From Desulfobacteraceae bacterium (GTDB lineage: Bacteria; Desulfobacterota; DSM-4660; Desulfatiglandales; Desulfatiglandaceae), in assembly GCA_013203065.1 (NCBI GenBank), contig JABMQV010000855.1, positions 1 through 6,499 of the forward strand: a stretch of 6,499 nt of DNA. The letters run 5' to 3'. Positions 1 to 6,128 of the stretch are shown here, one piece after another. A program made the position numbers and the translations under genes. The notes beneath the pieces are model-generated. The model was given only the letters and a program-made list of their open reading frames with translations, was not told where the DNA came from and searched no databases. Within the stretch, counting starts at the first letter, position 1, and each line of letters starts with the position of its first letter.

Positions 1-271
1 TCCCCATGTTTTCCGGTACAAAGCCAATCCCCATCCGGGCGATCTCAAATGGCCTGTTCTTTTGGATCTCCTTTCCCTTATAGATGATTTTCCCCTTGGA
101 GGAAGGAAGAAGACCGATCACGGTCTTTAGCGCGGTGCTTTTCCCTGCCCCGTTTCGGCCGATAAGGACCGTTACGGAATCGGCCTTTGCATCAAAGGAA
201 ATCCCTTGAAGGATGTGGTGCTGGCCTATAAACGTATGGACCCCTTGGACCTCTAGAATCGTTTCATCCAC
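1..271 (-). CDS. livF: LivF-type ABC transporter ATP-binding protein, N-terminal part (cut by window edge)
   Basis: This is one of the two cytoplasmic ATPases that drive a branched-chain-amino-acid-type (HAAT) importer. About 90 codons are visible. The frame reads VDETILEVQGVHTFIGQ, then a Walker A motif GRNGAGKST at residues 38-46, and ends at GIGFVPENMG, which is where the Q-loop region of LivF proteins lies. The Walker B, signature and H-loop motifs are beyond the window. I chose the GTG at 271, which overlaps the end of livG by 8 bases and suggests translational coupling. A second in-frame GTG at 286, with AGAGG nine bases upstream, is equally possible and would add five residues. Pairing with livG and the PEN-type Q-loop region favour LivF over other ATPases. 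Family assignment is secure; the transported substrate is unknown. Confidence 0.9.
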   Translation of the reverse strand, partial: MDETILEVQGVHTFIGQHHILQGISFDAKADSVTVLIGRNGAGKSTALKTVIGLLPSSKGKIIYKGKEIQKNRPFEIARMGIGFVPENMG

Positions 272-1040
272 GCCTTGATCCCCCACCCAGATAGGCCTCT
301 TGAACCACCTTGTTCTTGCGAATTTCTTCCGGGTCGCCTTCTGCAATGAGCTTCCCGTCCCGAAGGACGGCGATCGTGTCTGACAGGGTCATGATCATGT
401 CCATCTTATGCTCCACCAGGAGCATGGTTCGATCCTTGGCGTCTTTGATCCTTTGGAGTATCTCCAGGATGGCTGGGACTTCCTCCTGGGACATGCCCGC
501 AGTGGGCTCGTCCAAAAATAAAATTTCCGGTTCCAAGGCAAGGAGGATAGCGATTTCGAGCTTTCGCTGCTCGCCGTGGGTCAGGGAACTTGCGGGGGCG
601 GCCCATTTTTTATCCAGGAGGACGTCCTCTAAAATAGAATAAGCCTCCTCCTCCAGTCCCAGAAAATGAAGATAGTTCCGCCAGAAGTTGAGTCCTATGG
701 ACTTGCGGGACTGGATCGCAACCCGTACATTTTCAAGGACCGTCAAAACAGGAAAAATATTGGTCAACTGAAAAGATCTGCCCATCCCCAAACGCGTCCT
801 TTGTACAGCGCTGAGATGGGTTATATCATTTCCTTTCAGGAGAACCCTTCCCTCGCTCGGTTTGTACTGGCCGGTCATAAGGTTGAACAGAGTGGTCTTT
901 CCAGCCCCGTTGGGTCCGATAATGGATTTGAGGACAAAGGGCTCCACCAGGAGGTTTACGTGATCCACCGCCACATGCCCCCCAAACCGGATGGTCAGGT
1001 CCCTGGTCTCCATGATAGGGTCTGGGGTCTTTTCAATCAT
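264..1040 (-). CDS. livG: LivG-type ABC transporter ATP-binding protein
   Basis: A complete 258-residue ATPase of a Liv/HAAT importer, the usual length for LivG. It binds and hydrolyses ATP on the cytoplasmic side, pairing with LivF. Visible motifs are Walker A GPNGAGKTT (42-50), Q-loop glutamine Q91 in RSFQLTNIF, signature LTHGEQ (153-158), Walker B ILFLDE (173-178), the D-loop region after TAGM, and H-loop H211 in LLVEHKMD. The helical insert before the signature (about 110-150) is typical of LivG. The strand before Walker A reads EPFVLKS instead of the common E-x-GE pattern, a small deviation that leaves the nucleotide site intact. The ATG at 1040 is preceded by only a weak GGAT five bases upstream. 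Met10 is an alternative start but has no ribosome binding site. The gene follows the binding-protein gene livK after 168 bases and overlaps livF by 8. Confidence 0.94.
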   Translation of the reverse strand: MIEKTPDPIMETRDLTIRFGGHVAVDHVNLLVEPFVLKSIIGPNGAGKTTLFNLMTGQYKPSEGRVLLKGNDITHLSAVQRTRLGMGRSFQLTNIFPVLTVLENVRVAIQSRKSIGLNFWRNYLHFLGLEEEAYSILEDVLLDKKWAAPASSLTHGEQRKLEIAILLALEPEILFLDEPTAGMSQEEVPAILEILQRIKDAKDRTMLLVEHKMDMIMTLSDTIAVLRDGKLIAEGDPEEIRKNKVVQEAYLGGGSRRG

Positions 1041-1145
1041 CTTTGATCCATGCGGTTTTTGAATGCGGGTTAGAAATGGTGGAATAGGGATTTGGGGCTT
1101 ACGTTAAACCATTGTCCAAAAACAAGCTCTTTTCAGCCAGAATTG

Positions 1146-1166
1146 TTGTGGTCTGCAGACCCACAA
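1146..1166 (-). repeat. Short imperfect palindrome overlapping the livK-livG stem-loop
   Basis: TTGTG, the perfect palindrome GTCTGCAGAC (1151-1160), one extra C, then CACAA form a nearly symmetric 21-base element. As RNA it could fold into an 8-bp stem with one bulge and a four-base loop. It shares 1154-1165 with the longer hairpin, so the two folds exclude each other. TGTGGTCTGCA (1148-1157, lacking one G) and TGTGGGTCTGCA (1181-1192) are also near-direct repeats. The element may be a protein site, an RNA switch or simply a repeat remnant. Confidence 0.5.
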
Positions 1167-1192
1167 GGACTTGACGTCTGTGTGGGTCTGCA
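1154..1192 (-). promoter_or_regulatory. Stem-loop with perfect 12-bp arms after livK
   Basis: The arm TGCAGACCCACA (1154-1165) is exactly complementary to TGTGGGTCTGCA (1181-1192), with a 15-base loop. In the minus-strand transcript the hairpin begins 16 bases after the livK stop codon. No run of U follows it, so a full intrinsic terminator is unlikely. Stem-loops placed between a binding-protein gene and its transporter genes often protect the upstream mRNA or cause partial termination, which makes more binding protein than ATPase. That role is inferred here. The left arm also takes part in a second, overlapping palindrome. Confidence 0.7.
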
Positions 1193-1208
1193 ATCAGTGA
1201 ACTCCCCC

Positions 1209-2411
1209 TTACCTCTTGTTCATAATTGGCGGGGCCGTATCTTCCATTGTCAATTCCTGAATGAGCACAGGAATGGCCCACTCAACATCCGGTTTCACGT
1301 CGAGTTCAAACGCGAACATGGATTGAAGGGCCTGGTGGTCTTCCTTTCGGAACTTCATTTTTCCCTTGGGAGTCATGAACTCCATCCCCTCCATGGTGGT
1401 GATCAGGGTCTCGGTGTCCGTCTTTCCCCCTGACCGCTTGATGGCTTCCACCACGGCGCCCGCCGCAGCAAAGCCTCCGCAGGTAAAGAAATCCGGCGGC
1501 CCGTTAAAGCGTTTGTAGTGTTCTTTCACCAGCCAGTCGTTCACGGGATTTTTGGGGTTTTCATAGTAATAATAAATCGAGCCCTTCATTCCCTTGAGCG
1601 GCTTCATCAACTTGAGAGCGGCCAGGACATTCCCTCCACTGGCGATCTCAATGCCATATTTGTCAAGGCCGGCAGCCATCAACTGGGGCAGGGGGCCTCC
1701 CTTTCCCGCCCATATAATCCAGACATACTTGGGGGCTGGCTTATCCTTTAAGGCCTCGATAATCCTCTGGACCGGCGCCGTAAAATCCGTGCCCTTTGGG
1801 TCGCAGTATTCTTCATGGACCACCTTTGCGCCGAGTTTTTCCGCGGCCTTTTTATACGCGGCTATGCCGTCCCGGCCAAAGGCATAGTCCTGTCCGATAC
1901 AGGCGATACTGACACCCGGCTTGGACACGGCAACGGCATTGGAGATGGCGTCCTGACTGGAGTTACGGCCGGTACGGAATATGTAGCGGTTCCAGTTTTT
2001 CCCGGTAATGGAATCAGCCACGGCGGGTTCTACAATCAGGATCTTCTTAAATTGCTGGGCCACTGGGAGCACGGCCAGGGCCACCCCACTGCTTGTGGGC
2101 CCTATTGCCAGATCCACCTTGTCGTCGCTGTAGAGCTTTGTGAGGAGCATTTTGGCCCTGGCCGCTTTTAGCTGGGTGTCTTCAACTATCAGCTCCACAG
2201 GCCTGCCTTTGATCTTGTTTGTTCCATTGGTGAAATACTCCAACCCCATCTTGAAACCGGTGACTTCGGCCTTCCCGTAAATTTCATAAGGGCCGCTCAG
2301 TCCCTGGATAATCCCGATCTTGATAGGATCAGCGGCCGTGGCCGGTGATGTCACGAGACCGAATGCCAGAAGCACAAACACCCCTACCAAAAAACTGCGA
2401 CCAATTTTCAT
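1209..2411 (-). CDS. livK: Liv-type periplasmic substrate-binding protein
   Basis: This is a 400-residue solute-binding protein of the Peripl_BP_6 (LivK/AmiC-like) family, which captures the ligand outside the inner membrane and hands it to the LivHMGF importer. Residues 1-26 are a signal peptide: MKIGR, a hydrophobic core around residues 7-20, then SPATA with a likely cut before ADPIKIG. There is no lipobox cysteine, so the mature protein should be soluble in the periplasm. Family landmarks are IKIGIIQGLSG (30-40), GPTSSGVA (104-111, the first ligand-contact loop), YIFRTGRNSSQDA, and DYAFGRDG in the second lobe. The start is the ATG at 2411 because AGGAGG lies six bases upstream. An in-frame ATG at 2474 would add 21 charged residues before the signal peptide and has no ribosome binding site. 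The ligand could be an amino acid, amide, hydroxy acid or aromatic acid; the sequence alone does not decide. Confidence 0.93.
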   Translation of the reverse strand: MKIGRSFLVGVFVLLAFGLVTSPATAADPIKIGIIQGLSGPYEIYGKAEVTGFKMGLEYFTNGTNKIKGRPVELIVEDTQLKAARAKMLLTKLYSDDKVDLAIGPTSSGVALAVLPVAQQFKKILIVEPAVADSITGKNWNRYIFRTGRNSSQDAISNAVAVSKPGVSIACIGQDYAFGRDGIAAYKKAAEKLGAKVVHEEYCDPKGTDFTAPVQRIIEALKDKPAPKYVWIIWAGKGGPLPQLMAAGLDKYGIEIASGGNVLAALKLMKPLKGMKGSIYYYYENPKNPVNDWLVKEHYKRFNGPPDFFTCGGFAAAGAVVEAIKRSGGKTDTETLITTMEGMEFMTPKGKMKFRKEDHQALQSMFAFELDVKPDVEWAIPVLIQELTMEDTAPPIMNKR

Positions 2412-2417
2412 TTTTTG

Positions 2418-2423
2418 CCTCCT
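2418..2423 (-). promoter_or_regulatory. Strong ribosome binding site of livK
   Basis: The minus strand reads AGGAGG, then CAAAAA, then the ATG at 2411. This perfect Shine-Dalgarno core with six-base spacing fixes the livK start and fits high expression of a binding protein. Confidence 0.85.
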
Positions 2424-2511
2424 TTTCTTTGGTTGGTTTTTGTTGTCCACCCCGAGTTCTAAGATGGACTCCATGAGTATAACTTAGGCCATACCCGGGC
2501 CCTTTTTCCAT

Positions 2512-2540
2512 TTTTTACTACATCCGTTAGTACGAGTCAA
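2512..2540 (-). promoter_or_regulatory. Candidate sigma70 promoter for livK
   Basis: On the minus strand TTGACT (2540-2535, five of six matches to the -35 consensus) is followed after exactly 17 bases by TAAAAA (2517-2512, four of six matches to the -10 consensus). It lies about 100 bases upstream of the livK ATG and just downstream of a terminator-like hairpin, a sensible place for the promoter of a separate livKGF unit. Prediction only. A TATACT at 2481-2476 is another possible -10, but it lacks a matching -35. Confidence 0.45.
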
Positions 2541-2546
2541 AGAGAA

Positions 2547-2584
2547 GATTGGGGGAGTTCCGGAAACTCTTTCTTCCCCAAATC
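2547..2584 (-). terminator. Probable terminator hairpin between the dehydrogenase gene and livK
   Basis: TTGGGG (2549-2554) pairs with CCCCAA (2576-2581), and GAGTT (2555-2559) pairs with AACTC (2565-2569) around a five-base loop, leaving a six-base bulge on one side. In the direction of transcription the hairpin is followed by the pyrimidine-rich stretch TCTTCTCTTT. That resembles a rather weak intrinsic terminator ending the glc-dehydrogenase unit. The bulge and the mixed C/T tail lower confidence. Confidence 0.45.
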
Positions 2585-2658
2585 ATAACGAGGAAATGGT
2601 GATTTCGCAGGACCGCTTTGCCCCCGTGACAGACAGAGATCTTTGGAAAGAAGTGGCC

Positions 2659-2688
2659 GAAAGCCCGCACAGAATCAGGTGGGCTTTC
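2659..2688 (-). terminator. Stem-loop spanning the end of the dehydrogenase gene
   Basis: GAAAGCCC (2659-2666) and GGGCTTTC (2681-2688) form a perfect 8-bp stem with a 14-base loop. The stem includes the last codons of the dehydrogenase gene, and its TGA stop sits in the loop. No clear U-run follows (the transcript continues GGCCACTTCTTTCC), so it may be a 3'-end stabilising structure or a weak terminator acting with the hairpin about 75 bases further on. Confidence 0.4.
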
Positions 2689-3442
2689 TGTGGATGGTAA
2701 AACCGCCGCCAGCCTGGCAGACCGGCATGACCTCGATCCGGTTGATGTTTAGATGTTCAGGGAGGGTTGAAATCCAGAAGATGATTTCCCCCATATCCTC
2801 TCCGGTTATGGGCTGTGTGCCGGTATAGACATCCCCTGCCCTCTTGGCATCGCCCTTGAAACGCACAAGGGAGAATTCAGTCTCCCCAAGCCCCGGTTCA
2901 ATATCAGTGACGCGTATACTGGTACCCACCAGATCCAGTCGAAGATTCAAAGAAAATTGTCGCACAAAGGCCTTGGTTCCTCCGTAGACATTGCCGCTGG
3001 GATACGGGTAAGTACCTGCCACGGATCCAACATTCACGATGTGGCCACGATCCCTTTCAACCATATCCTTTAGCAGGATATGGGTGCAGTAAAGCAGGCC
3101 TTTGATGTTTGTGTCGACCATGTCCTCCCAGTCTTCCATGTCCGCCTCATAGGCGGGCTCCATACCCAGGGCGAGGCCCGCGTTGTTGACCAGGAGATCC
3201 ACCTCGGAGAAGTCGGGAGGGAGTCCAGAGATCGCCGTATCAACGGCGGCACGATCCCGGATATCCAAAGTCATCACGTGCACAGGCACCGCCAACTCTG
3301 ATTTCAGCTTTTCGAGTCGCTCGGTGCGTCGTGCAGCGAGGATAAGCCTTGATCCTGCGGCAGCAAAACGTCGCGCGCATCCTTCACCAAACCCGGAACT
3401 TGCACCGGTGATGAAGACGGTCATTTTCGAGGGGTCGATCAT
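2675..3442 (-). CDS. ydfG: YdfG-like NADP-dependent short-chain dehydrogenase
   Basis: A complete 255-residue classical short-chain dehydrogenase, probably soluble and cytoplasmic. It has the cofactor motif TGASSGFG (12-19), R38-R39 after the second strand (basic residues that favour NADP(H)), D60, NNAG (86-89), N112, and the catalytic set S140, Y153 and K157 (YGGTK). Stretches such as NNAGLALGMEPA, TKAFVRQFSLNLR, VTDIEPGL and EFS-VRFKGD match what I recall of E. coli YdfG, which oxidises L-serine and 3-hydroxy acids and reduces malonic semialdehyde. The loop after EPGL reads GETEFS, apparently one residue shorter than in YdfG. The ATG at 3442 is supported by AAGAAGGG eight bases upstream; Met7, closer to the YdfG start, has no such site. 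The gene follows glcF after 19 bases and is likely co-transcribed with it. The family is certain; the exact substrate is not. Confidence 0.9.
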   Translation of the reverse strand: MIDPSKMTVFITGASSGFGEGCARRFAAAGSRLILAARRTERLEKLKSELAVPVHVMTLDIRDRAAVDTAISGLPPDFSEVDLLVNNAGLALGMEPAYEADMEDWEDMVDTNIKGLLYCTHILLKDMVERDRGHIVNVGSVAGTYPYPSGNVYGGTKAFVRQFSLNLRLDLVGTSIRVTDIEPGLGETEFSLVRFKGDAKRAGDVYTGTQPITGEDMGEIIFWISTLPEHLNINRIEVMPVCQAGGGFTIHRKPT

Positions 3443-3461
3443 GATTACAGCCCTTCTTGTT

Positions 3462-4604
3462 TTACGCCATAGACTCGGTCACAAGCTCCGTGAGATCTTT
3501 TACCACAAGATCGATGTTCTCCCTCCGGGCCCTTGAATAGATGGTCCTCAGACACTGCTGGCAGGAGGACACAACCATGTCCGCCCCGGTCTGTTTGATC
3601 TCCTCAATTTTCATTTGGGCCACCTTGCCCGATAGCTCCGGGTTCACCATCTCCAGATTTCCCCCGCCCCCGCAGCACATGGCCAACGCACGATTGTTGG
3701 GCAGTTCAACCAGCTTGAGCCCCGGAATTGCATCGAGGACCTGCCGTGGCTCCTCGAATATGCCGCTGTTTCTTCCCAGATCGCAGGGGTCGTGATAGGT
3801 GACCGTAGCGTCAATTTCTTTCAGGGTGATGCGACCGTCCCTGATGATTTGATCGATCATCTGGCTTGCGTGGTAAAGCTTCAGGTCAGTAGAATAGATG
3901 TGCTTCCAAGTGTGATAACAGGAAGGACAGGTGAATACGATCTCCTTGGCACCCACCTGATTGACTTTCTCCAGGTTGTGTTCAAGGAGCGTTTTCACCT
4001 TGTCAGGCATCCCCGCACCAATCAAGGGAAAACCGCAGCACCACTCCTCACCACCTAGGATGGTGAAGTCCACCCCGGCCGCTTCCATGATACGCCCCAT
4101 GTTTGCCGGGATCTTCTGGGCCAGGGGAAAAAATGATGCCACACACCCCACAAAAAAAATGACCTCCGCCTGTTTCTTTTCAAAGGCATGTTCCGGAAGG
4201 CCCTTTATCAACTCCTGCCACTCCCCGCGTTCCTCATTATCGTCGTCCGTAATGTTGAACGATTCATCGATAAACCGGGCCACGCGATCCGCGATTTTGG
4301 GGTAAAGCCCTTCCCCGACCAGACATTCACGGTCCCGAAAGACGAGTTCTTTGGTCTCCACCTTCGGGAAACAGGCGGCCGTACATGCCCCGCAGCCAAG
4401 ACAGGAAAAAATGGAGTTTTCGGCTTCCGGGCTCCAGTCCAGTCTTCCCTCAATCACCGCCCGGGTGATGGCATTTCGGCCACGCGGTGCGGCGGATTCC
4501 TTCTGTTCAACGAGATAAATGGGGCAGTTCGGCAAACAAAAACCGCACCGATTGCACTTGGCTACTTCCTCATAGGACAATTTTCGAAGCTGGGTAATAT
4601 TCAT
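3462..4604 (-). CDS. glcF: GlcF-type iron-sulfur subunit with two CCG domains
   Basis: A 380-residue electron-transfer subunit of a glycolate-oxidase-type complex, related to GlcF, GlpC and HdrD. Near the N-terminus are two ferredoxin-like [4Fe-4S] motifs: C17, C20, C23, C27 (CNRCGFCLPNCP) and C68, C71, C74, C78 (CLGCGACTAACFP). Two cysteine-rich CCG domains follow: C154, C189-C190, C226, C229, and C274, C310-C311, C348, C351. All cysteines of both domains are present. In heterodisulfide reductases such domains hold special [4Fe-4S] clusters that handle disulfides; in GlcF-like proteins they probably relay electrons from the flavin subunits to a quinone or another carrier. There is no transmembrane segment, so the protein is cytoplasmic or peripheral. 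It starts 12 bases after glcE ends, in the same frame, with only a weak GGA for ribosome binding, which suggests coupling to glcE translation. Confidence 0.93.
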   Translation of the reverse strand: MNITQLRKLSYEEVAKCNRCGFCLPNCPIYLVEQKESAAPRGRNAITRAVIEGRLDWSPEAENSIFSCLGCGACTAACFPKVETKELVFRDRECLVGEGLYPKIADRVARFIDESFNITDDDNEERGEWQELIKGLPEHAFEKKQAEVIFFVGCVASFFPLAQKIPANMGRIMEAAGVDFTILGGEEWCCGFPLIGAGMPDKVKTLLEHNLEKVNQVGAKEIVFTCPSCYHTWKHIYSTDLKLYHASQMIDQIIRDGRITLKEIDATVTYHDPCDLGRNSGIFEEPRQVLDAIPGLKLVELPNNRALAMCCGGGGNLEMVNPELSGKVAQMKIEEIKQTGADMVVSSCQQCLRTIYSRARRENIDLVVKDLTELVTESMA

Positions 4605-4616
4605 TTAGATTTCCAT
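4605..4616 (-). other. In-frame glcE-glcF junction with two stops and a three-codon ORF
   Basis: The 12 bases between the glcE stop and the glcF start read ATG GAA ATC TAA. glcE ends GAG ATG TGA just before this and glcF begins ATG just after, all in one reading frame. The junction therefore is TGA-ATG, three codons, TAA-ATG. This arrangement could allow ribosomes to stop and restart, passing from glcE to glcF. The sequence is certain; a function for it is inference. Confidence 0.5.
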
Positions 4617-6062
4617 TCACATCTCGCCTGGGAACGACCCGGGGCACATCACACCCAAGGGATCCAGTTGTCCCTTGATTCGTTTCATGACGCGCAGTTC
4701 CGGACTCGTTTCCACCCAGACGGGGAAACGCCCTCTTAGATCAGCCGGAGCCCTATTTATGATCAGATTGCCCTCCAACCGGCGGCACTCCCCAGAGATC
4801 TTTTCCATGGCTTGGGCAGCCTTTTCCCGTGTTTCCTCATCCGTGCTGTCCATCAGCAAGTTGATGAGACAGACACCGCTTCCCGCATGAGCCCATAGGG
4901 CATGTTCCACCCCTACCCCCGACAATGTCTCATCCACAAACGGAATCAGGTCTTTCCATCTGGAAAGGGGATAACTCAGTTTTGCCGTGATCAAACCCTC
5001 AAATCGTTCAGCAAGAGAGCGTTCCGCATTGCTGACCGAAGCCCAGAAGATGCCGTGTTCCTTCTCCTCCAAACGGGTTTCTCCTTGAGCGTTCAGGCCC
5101 GAGGCCATATCCGTCATTTCGGATTTCATGCGTGCCACGGGTTCTTGAAAATCCTCCAGGGCGACGGCAACCCCATAGCCTTCGGATACAAGGCCGGACA
5201 GGCCCTCGTGTGCCAAATTCTCGAACGTCCTGCCATTCATCACCTCCACTGCTGCTGGAAGCAGATTCGATTCAAAGACGCGGTCCACGAAAACAGAGGC
5301 ATCGGGAAAGGAGCCGAACGAAAACAAAAGTGTTTCCATCCGCTCGGGGAGGGGAAGCAGACGAAGCGTCATTTCACACAGAATTCCGAGGCTCCCGTAA
5401 GACCCGATCATCAGTTTTGAGATATCATACCCCGAGACATTTTTTACGGTCTTTCCGCCAGCCCCAATAATCTCGCCAGTTGGCGCTACAAACCGCACCC
5501 CTAAGACCAAATCCCGGGGCAGGCCGTAAAGGAGCCGCCTCGGGCCGGTGGAATTGGTGGCAATCACTCCCCCCATGGTCGTGGTGTCAAAAAATGGCGG
5601 GTCCAGGGGCAAGAAGCAACCTGTTTTATCTCTCTCCGAGCAGACCAACGCTGCCCCATTGTCATCCTCACTGATGATGGGCAGGTAACACCGGTTCTCC
5701 TGGGATGCCAGCCCAGCTTGTACATCCTTGAATTTTACACCTGCCTGAACCGTAACGGTGAGATTGGCCGTGTCCATGTCTGTGATGGTGTTCAGGCGGG
5801 AGGTGCACACCACCAGGTCCAACTGTTTTGGCGGATTCTCGGCGGCCGCTTTTGATCCGCCCCCCCAGGGAAAAATCGTAAGGCCTTCCTGATTTGCCAG
5901 CTCAACCACTTCCGCAATCTGTTCCGTATCTCCGGGTAACACAACAACACGTGGGCTCTTCCCGCCCACGGCGTAGTTGATGGTTACCCCAGGATCGCTC
6001 TTTACATTATCTTCCCCGACAATTCCGGCCAGCCGGGTGATTGTCTCAGTCAGTTCTCCCAC
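4617..6062 (-). CDS. glcE: GlcE-type FAD-binding subunit of a glycolate-oxidase-like complex
   Basis: A 481-residue flavoprotein of the FAD_binding_4 (PCMH/VAO) family, noticeably longer than E. coli GlcE (about 350). The FAD domain covers about residues 30-240: PGDTEQIAEVV, the loop PWGGGSK (65-71), DPPFFDTTTMGGVIATNSTG (154-173), PRRLLYG (174-180), and GGKTVKNVSGYDISKLMIGS (202-221) followed by GSLGI. The C-terminal part ends in LDPLGVMCPGSF, typical of the group. Where catalytic GlcD proteins have HxGDGNLH, this protein reads HAGSGVCL (392-399), and the SGEHGIG motif is missing. It is therefore probably a structural or electron-transfer partner, not the substrate-oxidising subunit. Residues about 126-150 look like an insertion containing C141 and C149. 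The start is GTG at 6062, with AGAGGA seven bases upstream. It lies between glcD and glcF, 66 and 12 bases away. Confidence 0.88.
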   Translation of the reverse strand: MGELTETITRLAGIVGEDNVKSDPGVTINYAVGGKSPRVVVLPGDTEQIAEVVELANQEGLTIFPWGGGSKAAAENPPKQLDLVVCTSRLNTITDMDTANLTVTVQAGVKFKDVQAGLASQENRCYLPIISEDDNGAALVCSERDKTGCFLPLDPPFFDTTTMGGVIATNSTGPRRLLYGLPRDLVLGVRFVAPTGEIIGAGGKTVKNVSGYDISKLMIGSYGSLGILCEMTLRLLPLPERMETLLFSFGSFPDASVFVDRVFESNLLPAAVEVMNGRTFENLAHEGLSGLVSEGYGVAVALEDFQEPVARMKSEMTDMASGLNAQGETRLEEKEHGIFWASVSNAERSLAERFEGLITAKLSYPLSRWKDLIPFVDETLSGVGVEHALWAHAGSGVCLINLLMDSTDEETREKAAQAMEKISGECRRLEGNLIINRAPADLRGRFPVWVETSPELRVMKRIKGQLDPLGVMCPGSFPGEM

Positions 6063-6115
6063 GTAAAGATCCTCTGGTCCTCTTTCTTTTGCACTCGGGT
6101 CTTCCTTTTAGACAT
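6050..6115 (-). CDS. Possible 21-residue basic peptide between glcD and glcE (doubtful)
   Basis: An ATG at 6115 opens a 21-codon frame reading MSKRKTRVQKKEDQRIFTWEN and ending in TGA at 6050, so it overlaps the start of glcE by 13 bases in another frame. GGGGG lies only two bases before the ATG, too close for a good ribosome binding site. Nine of the first 15 residues are Lys, Arg or Gln. It matches no family that I know. It may be a chance frame, or a leader that couples glcD and glcE translation. Confidence 0.12.
   Translation of the reverse strand: MSKRKTRVQKKEDQRIFTWEN
6070..6075 (-). promoter_or_regulatory. Ribosome binding site of glcE deciding a GTG start
   Basis: The minus strand reads AGAGGA, then seven bases, then GTG at 6062. 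This supports GTG as the start of the GlcE-type subunit. Confidence 0.7.
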
Positions 6116-6128
6116 TACCCCCAGTTCA

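Noticed and set aside
1111..1147. A second terminator-like fold (AACAA / TTGTT with a GCT / AGC inner pair) ahead of a short T-run in the livK-livG gap.
   Set aside because: The stem is short, AT-rich and broken by a five-base bulge, so it is not a believable terminator.
2412..2474. A longer livK start at the ATG at 2474.
   Set aside because: It puts 21 charged residues before a clean signal peptide and has no ribosome binding site, while AGGAGG sits at the right distance from 2411.
2476..2481. TATACT on the minus strand as the main -10 of livK.
   Set aside because: It is a good -10, but the sequence about 17 bases upstream is GC-rich and does not resemble a -35.
4617..4619. The TGA at the end of glcE as a selenocysteine or readthrough codon joining GlcE to GlcF.
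   Set aside because: A TAA follows in the same frame four codons later, GlcE already ends with a normal family C-terminus, and I see no clear SECIS-like stem after the TGA.
4188..4739. Long plus-strand frames opposite the glcF/glcE genes (also 4902-5420, 1815-2171, 666-1046 and 310-642).
   Set aside because: They mirror strongly supported minus-strand genes, show no recognisable domain, and their protein sequences look like antisense translations.
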